Notes under the pieces: model-generated
The model's database searches: none
What the model saw: only the letters and a program-made list of their open reading frames with translations
What the model was told of the DNA's origin: nothing
Part shown: piece after piece, positions 1 through 10,527 of the stretch
Layout: each line of letters starts with the position of its first letter
Position numbering within the stretch: the first letter of the stretch is position 1
Translations under genes and position numbers: made by a program
DNA from: Cloeon dipterum
Taxonomy: Eukaryota; Arthropoda; Insecta; Ephemeroptera; Baetidae
Assembly: GCF_949628265.1 (NCBI RefSeq)
Contig: NC_088789.1
Coordinates: 868,001-932,000, forward strand
Direction: 5' to 3'
Length of the DNA: 64,000 nucleotides

Positions 1-2300
1 TGCTCTCGCCGGTTGCAACGAGACGCAGCAGTTTGTTCAAATTGCTTAGCAACAAGCGCTTCACTTGATGGCCTGCGCCTCCACAATAGCTAAAAGCGGT
101 CCATTATCTTCTTACAAACAGCTTCCACACACTTTTCCATGAGACTGCAAATTTATCTCAGGTTTTAAATTTAAAATTTTCGGCAGTCTGTTTTGCAATT
201 TTATTCCATTCAAATTTAAATACCAGACTGATTTTAAATTCAAAAATGCCAGCTCTTGTGTTACGTTGTCAAAGCCAAAAGCATTTTGTATTAAACGTAG
301 TCTCTGGCAATTATTTTTCCCGAAACGGTTGCCTAACGAATTACGGAAAGAAATTAAACGGCAGTGCTGCGGTTTGAAAGCATTTTGATTCTAAAAAGGA
401 ATGATTATCTTTTTAAAGTTGTTTTTACTAAAACGGGGAAAAATCCAGGGATAAAAACACTGAAATTAAGAACATTAAATCATTATGCCCAAGCAGTAAC
501 GTTGCGAAATATTCTTTTAAAAAGTTGAATTAAATAAAACCATTCGCTAAATAATTTTTCCACAAAAAAGACGCGTTAAGAAATGTTTTGAGGTGGTAAA
601 CGTAAAATATTAATTTTAACTGCAGTTTCTTCGAGAGTACAAACATTATTTATCTAATTTTTAGAAACAATAATAAAGCATTTTCTCATCAATAAAAAAT
701 AAGCCAACAGTTTGCTTCTGCTATAAAGTTGTTTTCGCAGTCGTTAAGCAAACGATTATATGCACTTGAAACGACAATCTAATAAAATATGCAAAGATAT
801 AAAATTAAATTGTGCCGCACATTCTCACTTTGAATAACAAGGCTGGCAGGACGAGATTAATTCTGGCAATAAACAAGTGCACTTGAGTGACAACAATGTG
901 GCTAGCCATTCATGATTTATTCAAATGTAAATGCAGTCGTGTGGCGAAGGTTTAGTCAAGCGGCAATTATATCAGAAACGAAGGCGATTTCCTGCAAGCT
1001 CCAGTTGCATTCGGTGACAAATACGGATTTTCCACTTTCCCGTCCTTCCCTGATCGAAAACCGCGAGATTCCGAGAGACAGCGAGAGGAATCGACCTTGT
1101 TTTTTTTTTTTGTTCAACTCCAGGCGAAAGTTATAAATTCAGAGAAGCAGCAGCCGCAGCAGGTTGTTGCTCTTATTCAGGCGCAAGTTCAAGTTCGCGC
1201 TTCGCTCGACCGTTTTATTCGGATCTATGTATTCAATGCGATTTATTTTATAACGGTTCATAATAAATAAGATGAATATATATATGCATATTCACAGCTA
1301 GCGCCTGCTCTATTTAATCATTGTCATCTCCGTAGATGATTGTAGAAAAGCATTTTAAATGTAATCTTTTATGTACTGTCAGAGGAGGAACTCTTCTTAC
1401 AATTAATAAAAGTGATAGTATAATGGACGCTTTACAGCTGCAAAAAATATTATTTTTTAATAAATTGCAGGTCGATTTAAATGTTTCAATAATTATGTAG
1501 AAAAATAAATAAAGCTTTTGTAATTGCTATGCATTTAAAGAAAAACAGGATTTTTTATGCAGGCTTCATTTGTTTTGTTTGTAGGTTTTATTCCGGTTTG
1601 ACCAACGGCATACTACGGGTGATTTATTTTTGAGTCTTAACGGTCAGACAGGCAAGATGGCGACTTCCAGGTCCATCAGCTGATCTAGCTCGTGTTTTTA
1701 TTAAGTTTTCTGCAATATCCTGGAAAATGTTTGTGGCCAATACATGAACTCTTCCTGTAGGGTTCAGCTGAAGCCAAAAATGACCTAAGTATAGCACTGG
1801 ATTTTTTTTCAAATGGTGAGGACTGTCTCCTTACTTGAAATCTTATTTTATTTCACAACTAAGAGATTCCTTAAAAGGTTTCAGGACAGATCTCGATGAG
1901 AGGAATCGAAATATGTCAAGAAAATGTGCACAAGCGCCGAAAATTTTGGAGAAAATCTGAAAAATCTGAATTTTTACTATTATTTCGATTATTTCTATTT
2001 TAACGTTATCGGTTAACTGCTTATTGCGTCCAAAAATTCAAATAAATTAATTTCGAGCAATCTAATGATTTCACCGTGTGGACCGTTTGATCAAAAAATT
2101 AATATTTAATAAAAAAAAACTGGAAAGATTTACTTCCGTGAATAAAGTGGTAGTTAAGGAAAACAATTGGTTTAATATATCTAATCTATAGTTCTCGAGT
2201 GATCGATTTTTATCAGTTTTTACACGGCAACGCTGCTCTGCACGCTTAAGATTTCCTTGTTCGTGAAAATCCCCATGTGGCGGCATGTAAAAATAGCAAC
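1..2300. other. AT-rich stretch without a recognised gene
   Basis: No open frame here has codon use or motifs like those of a gene. The sequence is mostly AT-rich with short homopolymers, including a run of T near 1100. One dispersed repeat (family R1, described below) lies at about 1705-1975. Nothing else is recognised. Confidence 0.6.
1705..1975 (-). repeat. Dispersed repeat R1, copy 1
   Basis: This stretch matches, in inverse orientation, the sequences at about 40385-40740 and 55565-55865. It also matches, in the same orientation, 8665-8815 plus 10088-10250 and 13045-13330. Shared landmarks are a block reading (as written on +) GTCTCCTTACTTGAAATC, then AGGTTT, and then a conserved segment around ACAGATCTCGATGAGAGG. 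No coding capacity is seen, so this is probably an old non-autonomous transposon or a 3' fragment. More diverged relatives lie downstream of both protease homologues. Confidence 0.7.
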
Positions 2301-2306
2301 GGCTCG

Positions 2307-2320
2307 TTTATATATATATG
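2307..2320 (+). promoter_or_regulatory. TATA-like box before a possible first exon
   Basis: A TTTATATATATATGG stretch lies about 140 bases before an ATG (2457) that is followed at once by a good splice donor. This looks like the core promoter of a gene whose first intron begins at 2462. The next downstream gene on this strand is the AANAT. The assignment is inference. Confidence 0.35.
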
Positions 2321-2456
2321 GAACGCGCGATAAGTATCAATAACTCGCCCCGTGTGTAGTTTTATGCACTTGGCTTCCTCGCCAGTGCAAAGTCAACAGC
2401 CTCGACAATAGGTTCCTTTTCGCCTCACTACAGAGTCTTAGTTGCTCATCCCCGAA

Positions 2457-2461
2457 ATGAG
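2457..2461 (+). CDS. Possible first coding exon of the AANAT gene
   Basis: The bases ATGAG are followed directly by GTAAAT, a good donor. A TATA-like box lies about 140 bases upstream, and a short upstream open frame begins at 2363. If this exon is joined to the AG at 5651-5652, the reading frame runs Met-Ser-Ser-Ser-Ser and straight into the AANAT domain. If it is joined to the much better acceptor at 5625-5626, the frame is wrong. The link to AANAT is therefore tentative; a further small exon or a different start could lie in between. Confidence 0.25.
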
Positions 2462-2732
2462 GTAAATTGTTAAAATATTCGCTGTACAAGTTTTTACCTG
2501 CTGCTTGCCCGGTCCTTTTTTTGCTACATTATTTATATTATTTTTTACTGTACTTCCTTCCTAGTCTCATTTTTGTCTAAAGGAATTTAGAAAAAATCGC
2601 AGATCTTAATAGTAATACAAAAAATTGTTTAGGAAGTGAGTGTAGAAATTATTTTCATAAAAGATGCATCTTCATCTCTTCGTTTTTGTTTATTTAGATA
2701 TAAGTTGTATAAGTCTCAGTCGTAAGATATCA

Positions 2733-3100
2733 AGACCGTCTTTGACGAAGTTTCTGAGCACACCAATCGATTCTTGAGGGTCGAATTAGGTAAAGTGGAT
2801 ATTTTTTCCAACCAAAAAGACGTGCGAACTGTTTTTTCCCCGCCAAAACAATATACAAATGCGAGAGCTGCGCAAGAGTCAGAGTTGGTTTGAGCACTTG
2901 CAGAGAGACCGCCCGTACGAATGACTACTTTGTCAGCTCTGACGCATGCGTAGCGTAGTTCTCGCATTCATATTGTTTTGGCGGGAAAACAGTTCGCGCA
3001 TTGCGCTCGACTTTTTGGTCGGAAAAATTGCATACAGTTAACCTAATTCGTCCCTCAAGAATCGATTGGTGGGCTCAGAAACTTTGTCAAAAACGGCCAT
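2733..3100. mobile_element. Palindromic MITE, family P1, copy 1
   Basis: The element starts AGACCGTCTTTGACGAAG and ends with the inverse of that sequence. Its two arms of about 170 bases are near-perfect inverted copies around a short core. Each arm carries CCAATCGATTCTTGAGGG, GGTAAAGTGGATATTTTT, CCCGCCAAAACA and a TGCGCATGCG-type motif near the core. It has no open frame of its own, which fits a non-autonomous DNA element. In this copy the right end is slightly eroded (AACGGCCATTAAA). Confidence 0.85.
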
Positions 3101-3369
3101 TAAACGTAAATTTTGATAGTGCATAACCGGAGGACATTTTTCTCTTCTGAACTTTTTAATAATTGACCCTTTTTCACCGGCGGCTGGCGCAACTTGGCTA
3201 CTTTCACGGCGGCTGGCAGCTGCCCACGTCAGACCCTCTCTTATAATTTCTATTTCTCTCAAAATTTTCCTCGAATCAGTCAGCAATTTCTCGCAACGCA
3301 TTTAAAACCTAAAAGACCTGTTCCGCGGACCGGTGCAAACCAGAAATATCCGGCATTCGGCTCGCCCGC

Positions 3370-3770
3370 ATGAGATTGCGATTTGTCATCTCGAAATCCG
3401 CTTTCCCGGCGCGCAGTAGTGGCGAAATGAAAGAAAGGTCAGTTATAATGCGTCTTTGTGCGCGCGGCCGATTACTCAATAGAGAGCAAAAAAGCAGCAG
3501 GTTGTTGACTCAGGATCGGCGGCGGATCGCCGAGTAATTGCTGCCGCGCGCGCGCGCGCGCGTCTCGCGTAGAGGACAAGGTCGCGGTCGCGGCGATCGC
3601 GGCCGGCGTGCGCCACTCGCTCCTTTTCCTCTGTTTGCTGGATTGCAGATATAAGGTGATAAGCTCATTAAGGAGTCGCAAGGCGGGTGGCGCACGCGTG
3701 TTTGTGCGCGGGCGAGCGTGACAACCTCTGCTCTCGCAAGTGCAAAATGCAAATTTTTTGCAAAAGCCTG
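3370..3770. other. GC-rich, CpG-rich block with a (CG)n run
   Basis: This block stands out from the AT-rich surroundings. It holds repeated GGCGATCGC-like words and an alternating CG run at about 3545-3562. No open frame has recognisable protein sequence. It resembles the CpG-rich promoter blocks of the verprolin and TRIM genes in this window and may be a promoter or 5' exon of the AANAT gene. That is inference from composition only. Confidence 0.35.
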
Positions 3771-4059
3771 TTCACGCGTGTCCCAGAGGCCAATTACCTA
3801 TAATAGGCTGCACAACCGCATTTTTGCTCTAATTAAAATCCCTTTTTGTGCCACTCGAGTGATTGATTTAATGACGCACAGATCGAGGATAAACTGAAGT
3901 GATAGCGAGACGATAAATACCAAACGAGTCTGCTACATGACAATGGTGATTGGCAATGCGTCGAGATTATTGCGATATCTATTGATTTGCCGTTGAGATA
4001 ACTCTCTTATAGAAACCGATTTGCTAATTTATGTCATTTTATTAATTTTAACTTGGCCT

Positions 4060-4255
4060 CACCGAAGTCCGGGTTGCGATCTGTGTTGGTTTCCCGCCGG
4101 TCAGAAGTCAATATGGCGTCGGAATAACGGAGGCCAATCAGAACATCAGAAGCGTCGAAAAAGAGGCGTGCCGACCTAATAATTTCATCCCTGCGTATTT
4201 TGTTACATTTCCATTAGCCTGACGTGCCATCTAACAACCGATTCTCAGGGCCAGT
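4060..4255 (+). repeat. Dispersed repeat F2, copy 1
   Basis: This copy shares GTTGCGATCTGTGTTGG, TTTCCCGCCGGTCAGAAG, GGAGGCCAATCAG, AAAGAGGCGTGCCGACC and CATTTCCATTAGC with copies at 48960-49310 (inverted), 57515-57720 and 57880-58215. It has no coding capacity and appears to be a short non-autonomous element. The surrounding bases 4255-5165 hold a GC-rich patch (about 4540-4920) but no recognised gene. Confidence 0.75.
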
Positions 4256-5165
4256 TACTATGAGAATAATTTAGAATTGAAAAGTAGATATTTGCAGGGC
4301 TATAGAGAACAAATTTTTTCTGTTAATTTTTAGTCTTGTCCTTGTTAGACCGTGACCTTTAGCAGGCAAATGAACACAAATCTCTAATTCCATTCATTTG
4401 CCGAAACTGAAAGTTGACCCACATACAAAACGACCGACGGCTTGTTTTCCGAAACCTCATCTACAAGGGGGACGAACTACAACAACTTTTACACGTCTGA
4501 AAATGAAATTTTCTCACGTCCGGCGACGAAAATACGACGCTTTACACGCAGCACACGTGTATGGGTGAGCAGGTTTGTTTGTGGAAATTAAGGCCGCTCA
4601 CATATCCGCCTTGCCCTGCGCTGGACAAACAGTAGCAGCAGCAGTGGCAGAGCCAGGGCCGTCCGCCGCCGCGTGTCTCCCCGGTATTGAGGAAAATAGA
4701 TAAATAAATAATCGCCCCTGGTAATGATTGAGCGCGTCTGTTGATCAGAGTCGTCTGTCGGACGCGTGCTCTGTACATATAATTGTTATTATTGTTATTG
4801 AATCGAGAGTGTGCTCGTCGAGAGGTCGGCAGCGGCACGACTCGCAATAATTACTAGTACATTTCGCACACGTGTCAATAAGTGGTGACGCGCGCGCGTG
4901 CATTGTCTGAGGCATAAACAACACAACACACTAATGAGTTTCGCAGCCAAGTCGAGTGAAAGAACGACTTTTTACTTTTCAAACGTGACTCAAACGTTAA
5001 GATTTATGTTGACAAATCATCAAACTGGGAATTTGTTTGTAATCTGTAAATAGCACAATTTATATTCATTAAAATCATTTTATTTTCTTACAATCGTTTC
5101 GTTTACCTGGATTTTTTTAAAATAAAATTTTAATAATTATGCAGGTATTTGGGAAAATTGTTTAA

Positions 5166-5505
5166 AGACCCCGTCTTTAACAAAGTTTCTGAGCACACCA
5201 ATCAATTCTTGAAGGTCAAATTAGGTGTAGTGGATATTTTTACCGACCAAAAAGTCCAAAAAGGCGGGATGGTCCTTTTTTCGCGCCAAAAACAATAAGA
5301 ATGCGAGAAGTGCGCATGCGTCAGAGCTGGCTGGATCTGCCAAAGACGTCATACGTTCGCAGGCGCGGTGTCTCTCTGCAAGTACTCAAACCAGCTCTGA
5401 TGCATGCGCACTTCTCACATTCATATTGTTTTGGCGGAAAAAAATTCTACACATTTTGGTCTGAAAAAATGTCCTCTTTACCTAATTCGACCTGCAAACC
5501 AATCA
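5166..5505. mobile_element. Palindromic MITE P1, copy 2 (right end lost)
   Basis: The left end (TTAA then AGACCCCGTC) and both inner arms are present, with two GCGCATGCG-type motifs. After ACCTAATTCGACCTG the right terminus is replaced by unrelated GC-rich sequence ending in a CACGTGA box. It ends about 120 bases before the AANAT coding exon acceptor, so it lies in the intron or proximal 5' region of that gene. Confidence 0.8.
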
Positions 5506-5626
5506 GCGCGCTCACCCGCGTCACGTGACCGGACCTTCGCCTGTTGGCGCGAGATGAATTCGCCGACTTCTCAAAATTCATTGGTGAAAAACACAATAAC
5601 TCTAAATTCCATTCCTTTTTTCGCAG

Positions 5627-7855
5627 GTTTCGCGGGAGGGTTGCGTGTCGAGTTCATCATCTCGCGGCTACGAGATCGTGCGTGTGAAGCCGGAACACTA
5701 CGAGCAAGTGATGGACTTTCTGCGGCACAACTTCTTCCTGGACGAGCCGCTGAACGTGTGCGTGCAGTTGGTGGGCGACTCGCGTCCCGGCACCTGTCCC
5801 GAGCTCGAGGAATTCTCGATGGGCGCCCTGCAGCAGGGGTTGTCCCTGATGGCCGTGTCCCCCGACGGTGCCGTGCTCGGCTGCGTGCTCAACGCCGTCA
5901 GCCAGCACGAGGACATCGAGGAGCTGCAGCGCCTCGCAGACGAGTGTCCGAACCCAAAGTTCAAGCTCATCCTCGGCCTCCTCGCGCACATTGAAAAGGA
6001 GGCTGACGTTCACCACAGGTATTTTTACCAAGATTTTTTATTATTACCAAGTTCGAAGCCGCCAATATAGATGATGGCGCCAGGGGTTTCTTTCCATTTT
6101 AATGAGCTTGCGCTGCGATTTAAGAGTCAATCCCACTGCTAGTGCATTCTGCTCCTAGAATTTTTTCTTTATAGACGTGCTGAAAACAAAAATCAGTCCA
6201 GCCATCCGCCGCAGAAACGCAGGAAAATATTTTGGATTTCAAAATATAGTGGTTTTTACGATTCTACGGCGGTTGGTTTAACCGATTTTGGTTATCAGAA
6301 CGTCAAAAGAAAAGATTTTAAGAGAATAGTGCACAGTAAAAAGATTGGGTCTGAAATCGCAACACAAGTGCCTTATTCAAACCCAAAATATACGGTGCCG
6401 CCATCTGTTGGCAGCTTCGAGCACCAAAGGATGTAATTTGTCTTGGCTATATCTCGAGTTCTAACAATTAAAATTGCAAAAACTGCACACCGTTCGACTC
6501 GTCTTGACCTCCCCTAATAATTTACAGGGTTTAAGAGGTGATCTAACCTCATCCCTCACCCCCAAATGTTTATATTTGAACCCTGATTATTAAACTGTTT
6601 TTCCTTCAAACTTTAAATATAGTTAATTTCAAACATTAAGGGCTTTTACGCAATCGGTCGATTGCTTTTGATTTAATTTTACTTTTGATTACCGAGATTA
6701 TAGAATTTGTAACACACGAAATTTAATTTGCAAAATGTTGTTCAGTATTTTTTTATAACCAAAAAATTGAACTTATTAATATTTTTGGCTTAATTTTAAA
6801 TCATAGGGCAACTGATCACGATTAATTTTAAACAAATCCGAAGAGGTTTCATGCAATTGCAGGGGAAAAATCACTCACATTGCAATTTTTAACAGTGATG
6901 GTTAAACCCAAATCGAAAAAATTGCCTAAAATTATCCACTAAAACCGCGGGATTTCCACTGCATCGGTTTTTGTCTGTCTGCTTCTGCGAATCGAAATCT
7001 ATGAGGCCGAAAACCGCAACTGTGACGTCAGGGAATAGCAAAAATTGATGCTCTCACGTCAGTAATTTGTTCACTCGTCTGGAGGCACAAAATTTAATGC
7101 AGATATAAAATTAGTAACAATTTCTCCCGTTCATATTTCTATGTTTTTTTAATTATTTATTATAATATATTATTTCTTTTTTTGTAAAGCCTGATTTATT
7201 TATTTCACACCCCTGATTTTTATTAAAATTGTTGAAATATTTATTCTTCTTAAATTTAGATGATGAAACGTTATTAGAAGTTATTTATATGTGTTATCAA
7301 CTTTTGTTCCAGTTCAAAAGCAAAGCTACACGTTCATTAATTTAAAAAAATATTAAATTTCGTAGGACGTAACTGAAGCATTACAATTTTTTCGTTCGTG
7401 GCTTTTAAAACATTGAAAACCTTGATAAATATTTTTCTTAAAAATAGAAAAATTAGTAATTTTATATTTTTGTCCTAAATTCCAGAAATCAAATTAATTA
7501 TTCCTTTGTATTCGAATTGATTTTTATTTTGAAATTGAATTTATTTTCCTATTTTAGATTTGACGTGGAGCGCGTGTTCGAGATCCCGATGCTGTCGGTA
7601 GACTCGAACTGCCGGGGTCGGGGCATCGCGACGGCGCTGCTGCGGGACGCGGTGGAGCTGGCCACCAGCCTCAACGTGCCGCTCGTCAGGGTGGACTGCT
7701 CGAGCAAATTCACCGCGATGGCCGTGGCCAAACTGGGCCTCGAGCCCGTCTACAACCTCAAGTACAACACGTACCTGCCGCCCGGCGCCAAACAACCCCC
7801 GTTCAACCCCGCCTACCCCCACGACGAGGTCGCGTCGTACGTCAAAAGATTGTGA
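5627..7855 (+). CDS. Arylalkylamine (dopamine) N-acetyltransferase-like
   Basis: Two joined exons, 5627-6018 and 7558-7855 (intron 6019-7557, GT-AG, phase 2), encode about 225 residues. The family transfers acetyl from acetyl-CoA to arylalkylamines such as dopamine, serotonin or octopamine, and in insects serves cuticle sclerotisation, amine inactivation and melatonin-like chemistry in the cytosol. The order of insect family motifs is seen: YEIVRVKPEHYEQVMDFL, then FFLDEPLN, a mid-domain ECPNPKFK stretch, and in exon 2 the acetyl-CoA loop SNCRGRGIATALL (GNAT motif A), followed by VDCSSKFTAMAVAKLGLEPVY. No ATG opens the first exon: upstream of the domain the frame is open back to the acceptor at 5625-5626 (after TTTTTTCGCAG). 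The true start is therefore in an upstream exon, possibly at 2457, and probably only a few residues are missing. A repeat (F4) fills part of the intron. Substrate cannot be read from the sequence. Confidence 0.9.
6060..6600 (+). repeat. Repeat F4 in AANAT intron
   Basis: This stretch is homologous to 18300-18860 and in part to 52400-52650. Shared words include AAATCAGTCCAGCCAT, GATTCTACGGCGGTTGG, AACCGATTTTGG, TACGGTGCCGCCATCTGTTGG and ACCTCCCCTAATAAT. The element has inverted arms (ATGGCGCCA ... GCCGCCAT). No coding frame is seen. The rest of the intron (6600-7557) is AT-rich with nothing recognised. Confidence 0.75.
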
Positions 7856-8169
7856 TCAAACACCCATCAGAGATGGGCACGAGAAACGGCACAAAATTGC
7901 AGCGTTTATTAGCGGAGAAAACCTGCACGAGGGCTTATTTCGAGTTGTATTTATTTAATTGTAATTTTCAAAATACCTTATTTTCACTCAAAATTAGAGA
8001 AATTTGATATTTTTTAAACCTGATTTTCAGGTTCATTGAATGTCATTGGTAAAGTTCAGGGATTTTCCATTCGAAAAATGAAGTTAAATGAAATTTATAT
8101 TTAAAACCAAACAATTTAAGTATCTCTATATATTAAAAGTGAATTTTCCGCATCGGTTAAATTCTAGGC

Positions 8170-8530
8170 TTCATTTGAAAAATGTAAATTTAAATTTTGA
8201 AGCCCAAAAGAGGCTCCAGCAGTGATTTCTAATTCATTTTAAACTTTTATTTGTTTAATTTCGCAAATATCTGAATATTTTTTCGAATTGAAAATTATCT
8301 TAAAATATCTTTTAAAATTAATAATTGTTAGAAGGGTGTTTTTCGACTGGCAGGTTTTCTCAAGAGGAGCAGGTTTTAAAAATAACCAACTTCACCCTGC
8401 AAACATTTAAATTTTAAATTTCACTGACTGATCAACACGCAGTTTACAATTCTTCGGTGTGCTGAGCGAGGTTATGAAAGCGAGAGAGAGAGAGAGAGAG
8501 AAAGCAAATCTGAGCTGTATGTACAAACAG
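8170..8530 (+). repeat. Segment duplicated upstream of the second protease homologue
   Basis: This stretch matches 12510-12960 almost throughout: GAAGCCCAAAAGAGGCT, TTTCGACTGGCAGGT, GACTGATCAACACGCAG, a GA run (about 8480-8500) and ATGGATTTTGAATGAAATATGAT. Each copy lies some 650-2400 bases upstream of a protease homologue, so it marks the duplicated unit. Bases 7856-8170 contain the AANAT 3' flank with nothing else recognised. Confidence 0.7.
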
Positions 8531-8664
8531 ATGCGTCGAATAAGTAAAATAAATAAAAATGGATTTTGAATGAAATATGATATTATTTGATTTCATATCC
8601 CCCTTAATAAAACAAGTTGAATTCAATTTAATCAGAAATGGGTTATTCCTATTTTAAAAGAATC

Positions 8665-8815
8665 CTGGGAAATGTTTGTTGCCAATACATGAACTGCGAT
8701 CACTTAGTATTCACTTAAAGCCAAAATGATTTAATTAGCAGTGTACATTTTTGAGAAAAATGGCTTTTAACATGGTGAGGATTGTCGCCTTACTTTAAGG
8801 TTTACTTAAGGTTTA
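8665..8815 (-). repeat. Repeat R1, first half of an interrupted copy
   Basis: This is the 5' part (as written on +) of an R1 copy. Its other half is found at 10088-10250. In the second duplicated unit the two halves are contiguous (about 13045-13330). The bases between them here are therefore an insertion. Confidence 0.65.
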
Positions 8816-9611
8816 CGGATCACTAAAAAGTAATTATATATATTTATTTAAAGAAACACCAATGGTGTACAACAGATATAGACATGCATAAATATTACAG
8901 TACACTAGCACGCATGAGAGTCAATGGGATCTTCTTGCATTCCAAAAAGTGGTAGAACTTCACATATTCATCACAGTATACACATTTGCAATCGAAACCG
9001 GCCTTACAATGATATTTCTTGTTAGTACAGTAAACATAATGATAATCGTGACAGGCGTGCCTGGTGAAAACATGTCTATTTAGAAAACAGGCATTTTTCC
9101 AGCCCGGATCGCCCATTGCAGGGGTGCCATAGAAATCCCCATCGATCTGCAAGAGCTTGAAAAGTCTATTAATAATAAAGTTATTGTAAGCAGCAGTTTC
9201 TGAGAGTGAGAATTTCTTAAGAAGATCATCAACAAAAAAGTCAGTGTCAGCAAGCTCATATGCTAGTCTAGATTTCATAAATTTTGACAGTGCTAAGGCT
9301 TTTTTGAGAAAACGAGATTTTGCAGATTCTAACTTATTTAAGTCTGTTAAGGTAAGATATGGCCAGATTGCCTGTATGCCGTAACTAGCGATTGGTGCTA
9401 TGGCTAAATTAAAAAGCTTTAATGCTGTACTGACAGATGATTTGGAGAGAGATTTTAATTTTGATGTAGCGAAAATAGCGGCTCTTACTTTCCTATCCAC
9501 ATGTTTAGAGAAAGAGAGACCTGAGGATTGAAATGTGACACCCAAATATGTAAACTCTGTAACAAGTAAGTAAAAGTAATTATAGAACATATTACAATTT
9601 TGATACCGCAT
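8815..9611 (-). mobile_element. 5'-truncated non-LTR retrotransposon (LINE) fragment
   Basis: The - strand has an open frame from about 9565 to 8895 whose sequence is the C-terminal end of a LINE reverse-transcriptase protein. It contains FTYLGVTFQSSGLSFSKHVD, a helical thumb-like stretch ending near IAPIASYGIQAIWPYL, and a C-terminal zinc-knuckle-like CVYC...H...C arrangement. All polymerase palm motifs, including the FADD-type catalytic Asp pair, are missing, so the copy is dead by 5' truncation, as is usual for LINEs. The 3' flank (8895 down to about 8815) is AT-rich and ends near AAATAAATATATATAATTAC. Homology suggests a jockey/CR1/R1-like clade, which I cannot narrow. Confidence 0.85.
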
Positions 9612-9620
9612 ATTTTAAAA

Positions 9621-9830
9621 TGTATCGCTCGATTTTCGCTCAGGAAATCAGGAAAACGTGCAACTCGGCGAAGATCAATTCTGTGCTCGCTACTATACAG
9701 GCGGGGCAGCGTGCAGAGGCGACGAAGGAGCTAGTTTCGTCTGAAGAAATCCAAATGTGCTCTTGGGACTAAATTTTAGCTCACGGAATAAAAAGGTTCC
9801 CTACCACCTGCGTAGATGTGCGTAGATTTA
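9621..9830 (+). pseudogene. Broken exon-5 fragment of a serine-protease homologue
   Basis: The stretch from CGCTCGATTTTCGCTCAGG onward matches the last exon of the two intact neighbours (about 11790-12000 and 14925-15120). It has an 8-base insertion or duplication (CAGGAAATCAGGAAAAC against CAGGAAAAC) and an in-frame TGA where the intact genes read GTTAGAAGA. The match then decays. No exons 1-4 precede it; it begins directly where the LINE fragment ends. Intact copies encode the CRGDEGGG region; here GDEGAS is left. It is a dead fragment. Confidence 0.85.
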
Positions 9831-10087
9831 ACAAAGGGGTGGCTGAGAATCTTTACATTTGGTCTTTGGAGTTTGCCTCAAGTGCCTCTCATGAATAGGT
9901 GGGTGATTTTTGTTAAGAATCGCATGGAACTTTTTTGATTTTAGATGTGAAATTATTTTTGTATTTGATTGTAATTTGTAAGTACTCATGATTGATGACG
10001 TCGAAACTGGTCGAGGAATGAAAATGACGAATTTCTTTTGACAACGAGGATGAAGCCTAGTTTTAATTTTAATTGAACATCACTTAT

Positions 10088-10250
10088 TTTGTCACTCAGA
10101 TGATTTCACAAAAAAAGGTTTCAAAGTTCAGAACAGATTTCGACGAAAGGAATTGAAATCGGCCAAGAAAATATGTGGTCAAAAGCGCTTCAAATTTAGA
10201 AAATTTGAATTTTAGCAAAGCTAATCCGTTTTTTAATTATTGCGGAGTAA
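10088..10250 (-). repeat. Repeat R1, second half of the interrupted copy
   Basis: This continues the R1 sequence from 8815 after the ~1.27 kb insertion. Shared words with 13190-13320 are AGGTTT, CAGAACAGAT, TGTGGTCAA and TTTTAGCA. The preceding bases 9830-10088 show nothing recognised. Confidence 0.6.
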
Positions 10251-10485
10251 TGAAGTTTTTCTAACGCAAACTTTAAAGAGAAAACAACGCTTCTGTATTA
10301 TGTTATCAATTATATCCCTCGAATTGCACTGCACTTGAAATTGATGACTTTGAGATATCAGCAATGTTTTACAAAAATAAACTGTCGCTTTTTAAGTGGC
10401 TGTCTAAGAAATCGCGGAAAAATCTTATCTTTGACGCTGATTATTGTGTCTAAAGCTTTCAATGTGACGCAGAACACAAACGTCG

Positions 10486-10493
10486 TATATAAA
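10486..10493 (+). promoter_or_regulatory. TATA box of serine-protease homologue 1
   Basis: TATATAAA lies 35-42 bases before the ATG at 10528. The same arrangement (GCAGAACACAA then TATATAA) precedes the second copy, so the promoter was duplicated with the gene and the 5' leader is very short. Confidence 0.75.
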
Positions 10494-10527
10494 GCATAAA
10501 AACTTCAAATGCTAAAAGATCTTTAAG

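Noticed and set aside
5404..5994. 196-codon + strand frame overlapping the AANAT exon
   Set aside because: It starts inside a P1 element and reads the AANAT exon in the wrong frame, giving an Arg/Ala-rich shadow.
9565..9611. Treating the first 16 or so codons of the LINE frame as part of the reverse transcriptase
   Set aside because: The AT-rich N-terminal residues before TEFTYLG do not look like the family and probably read across the truncation junction.
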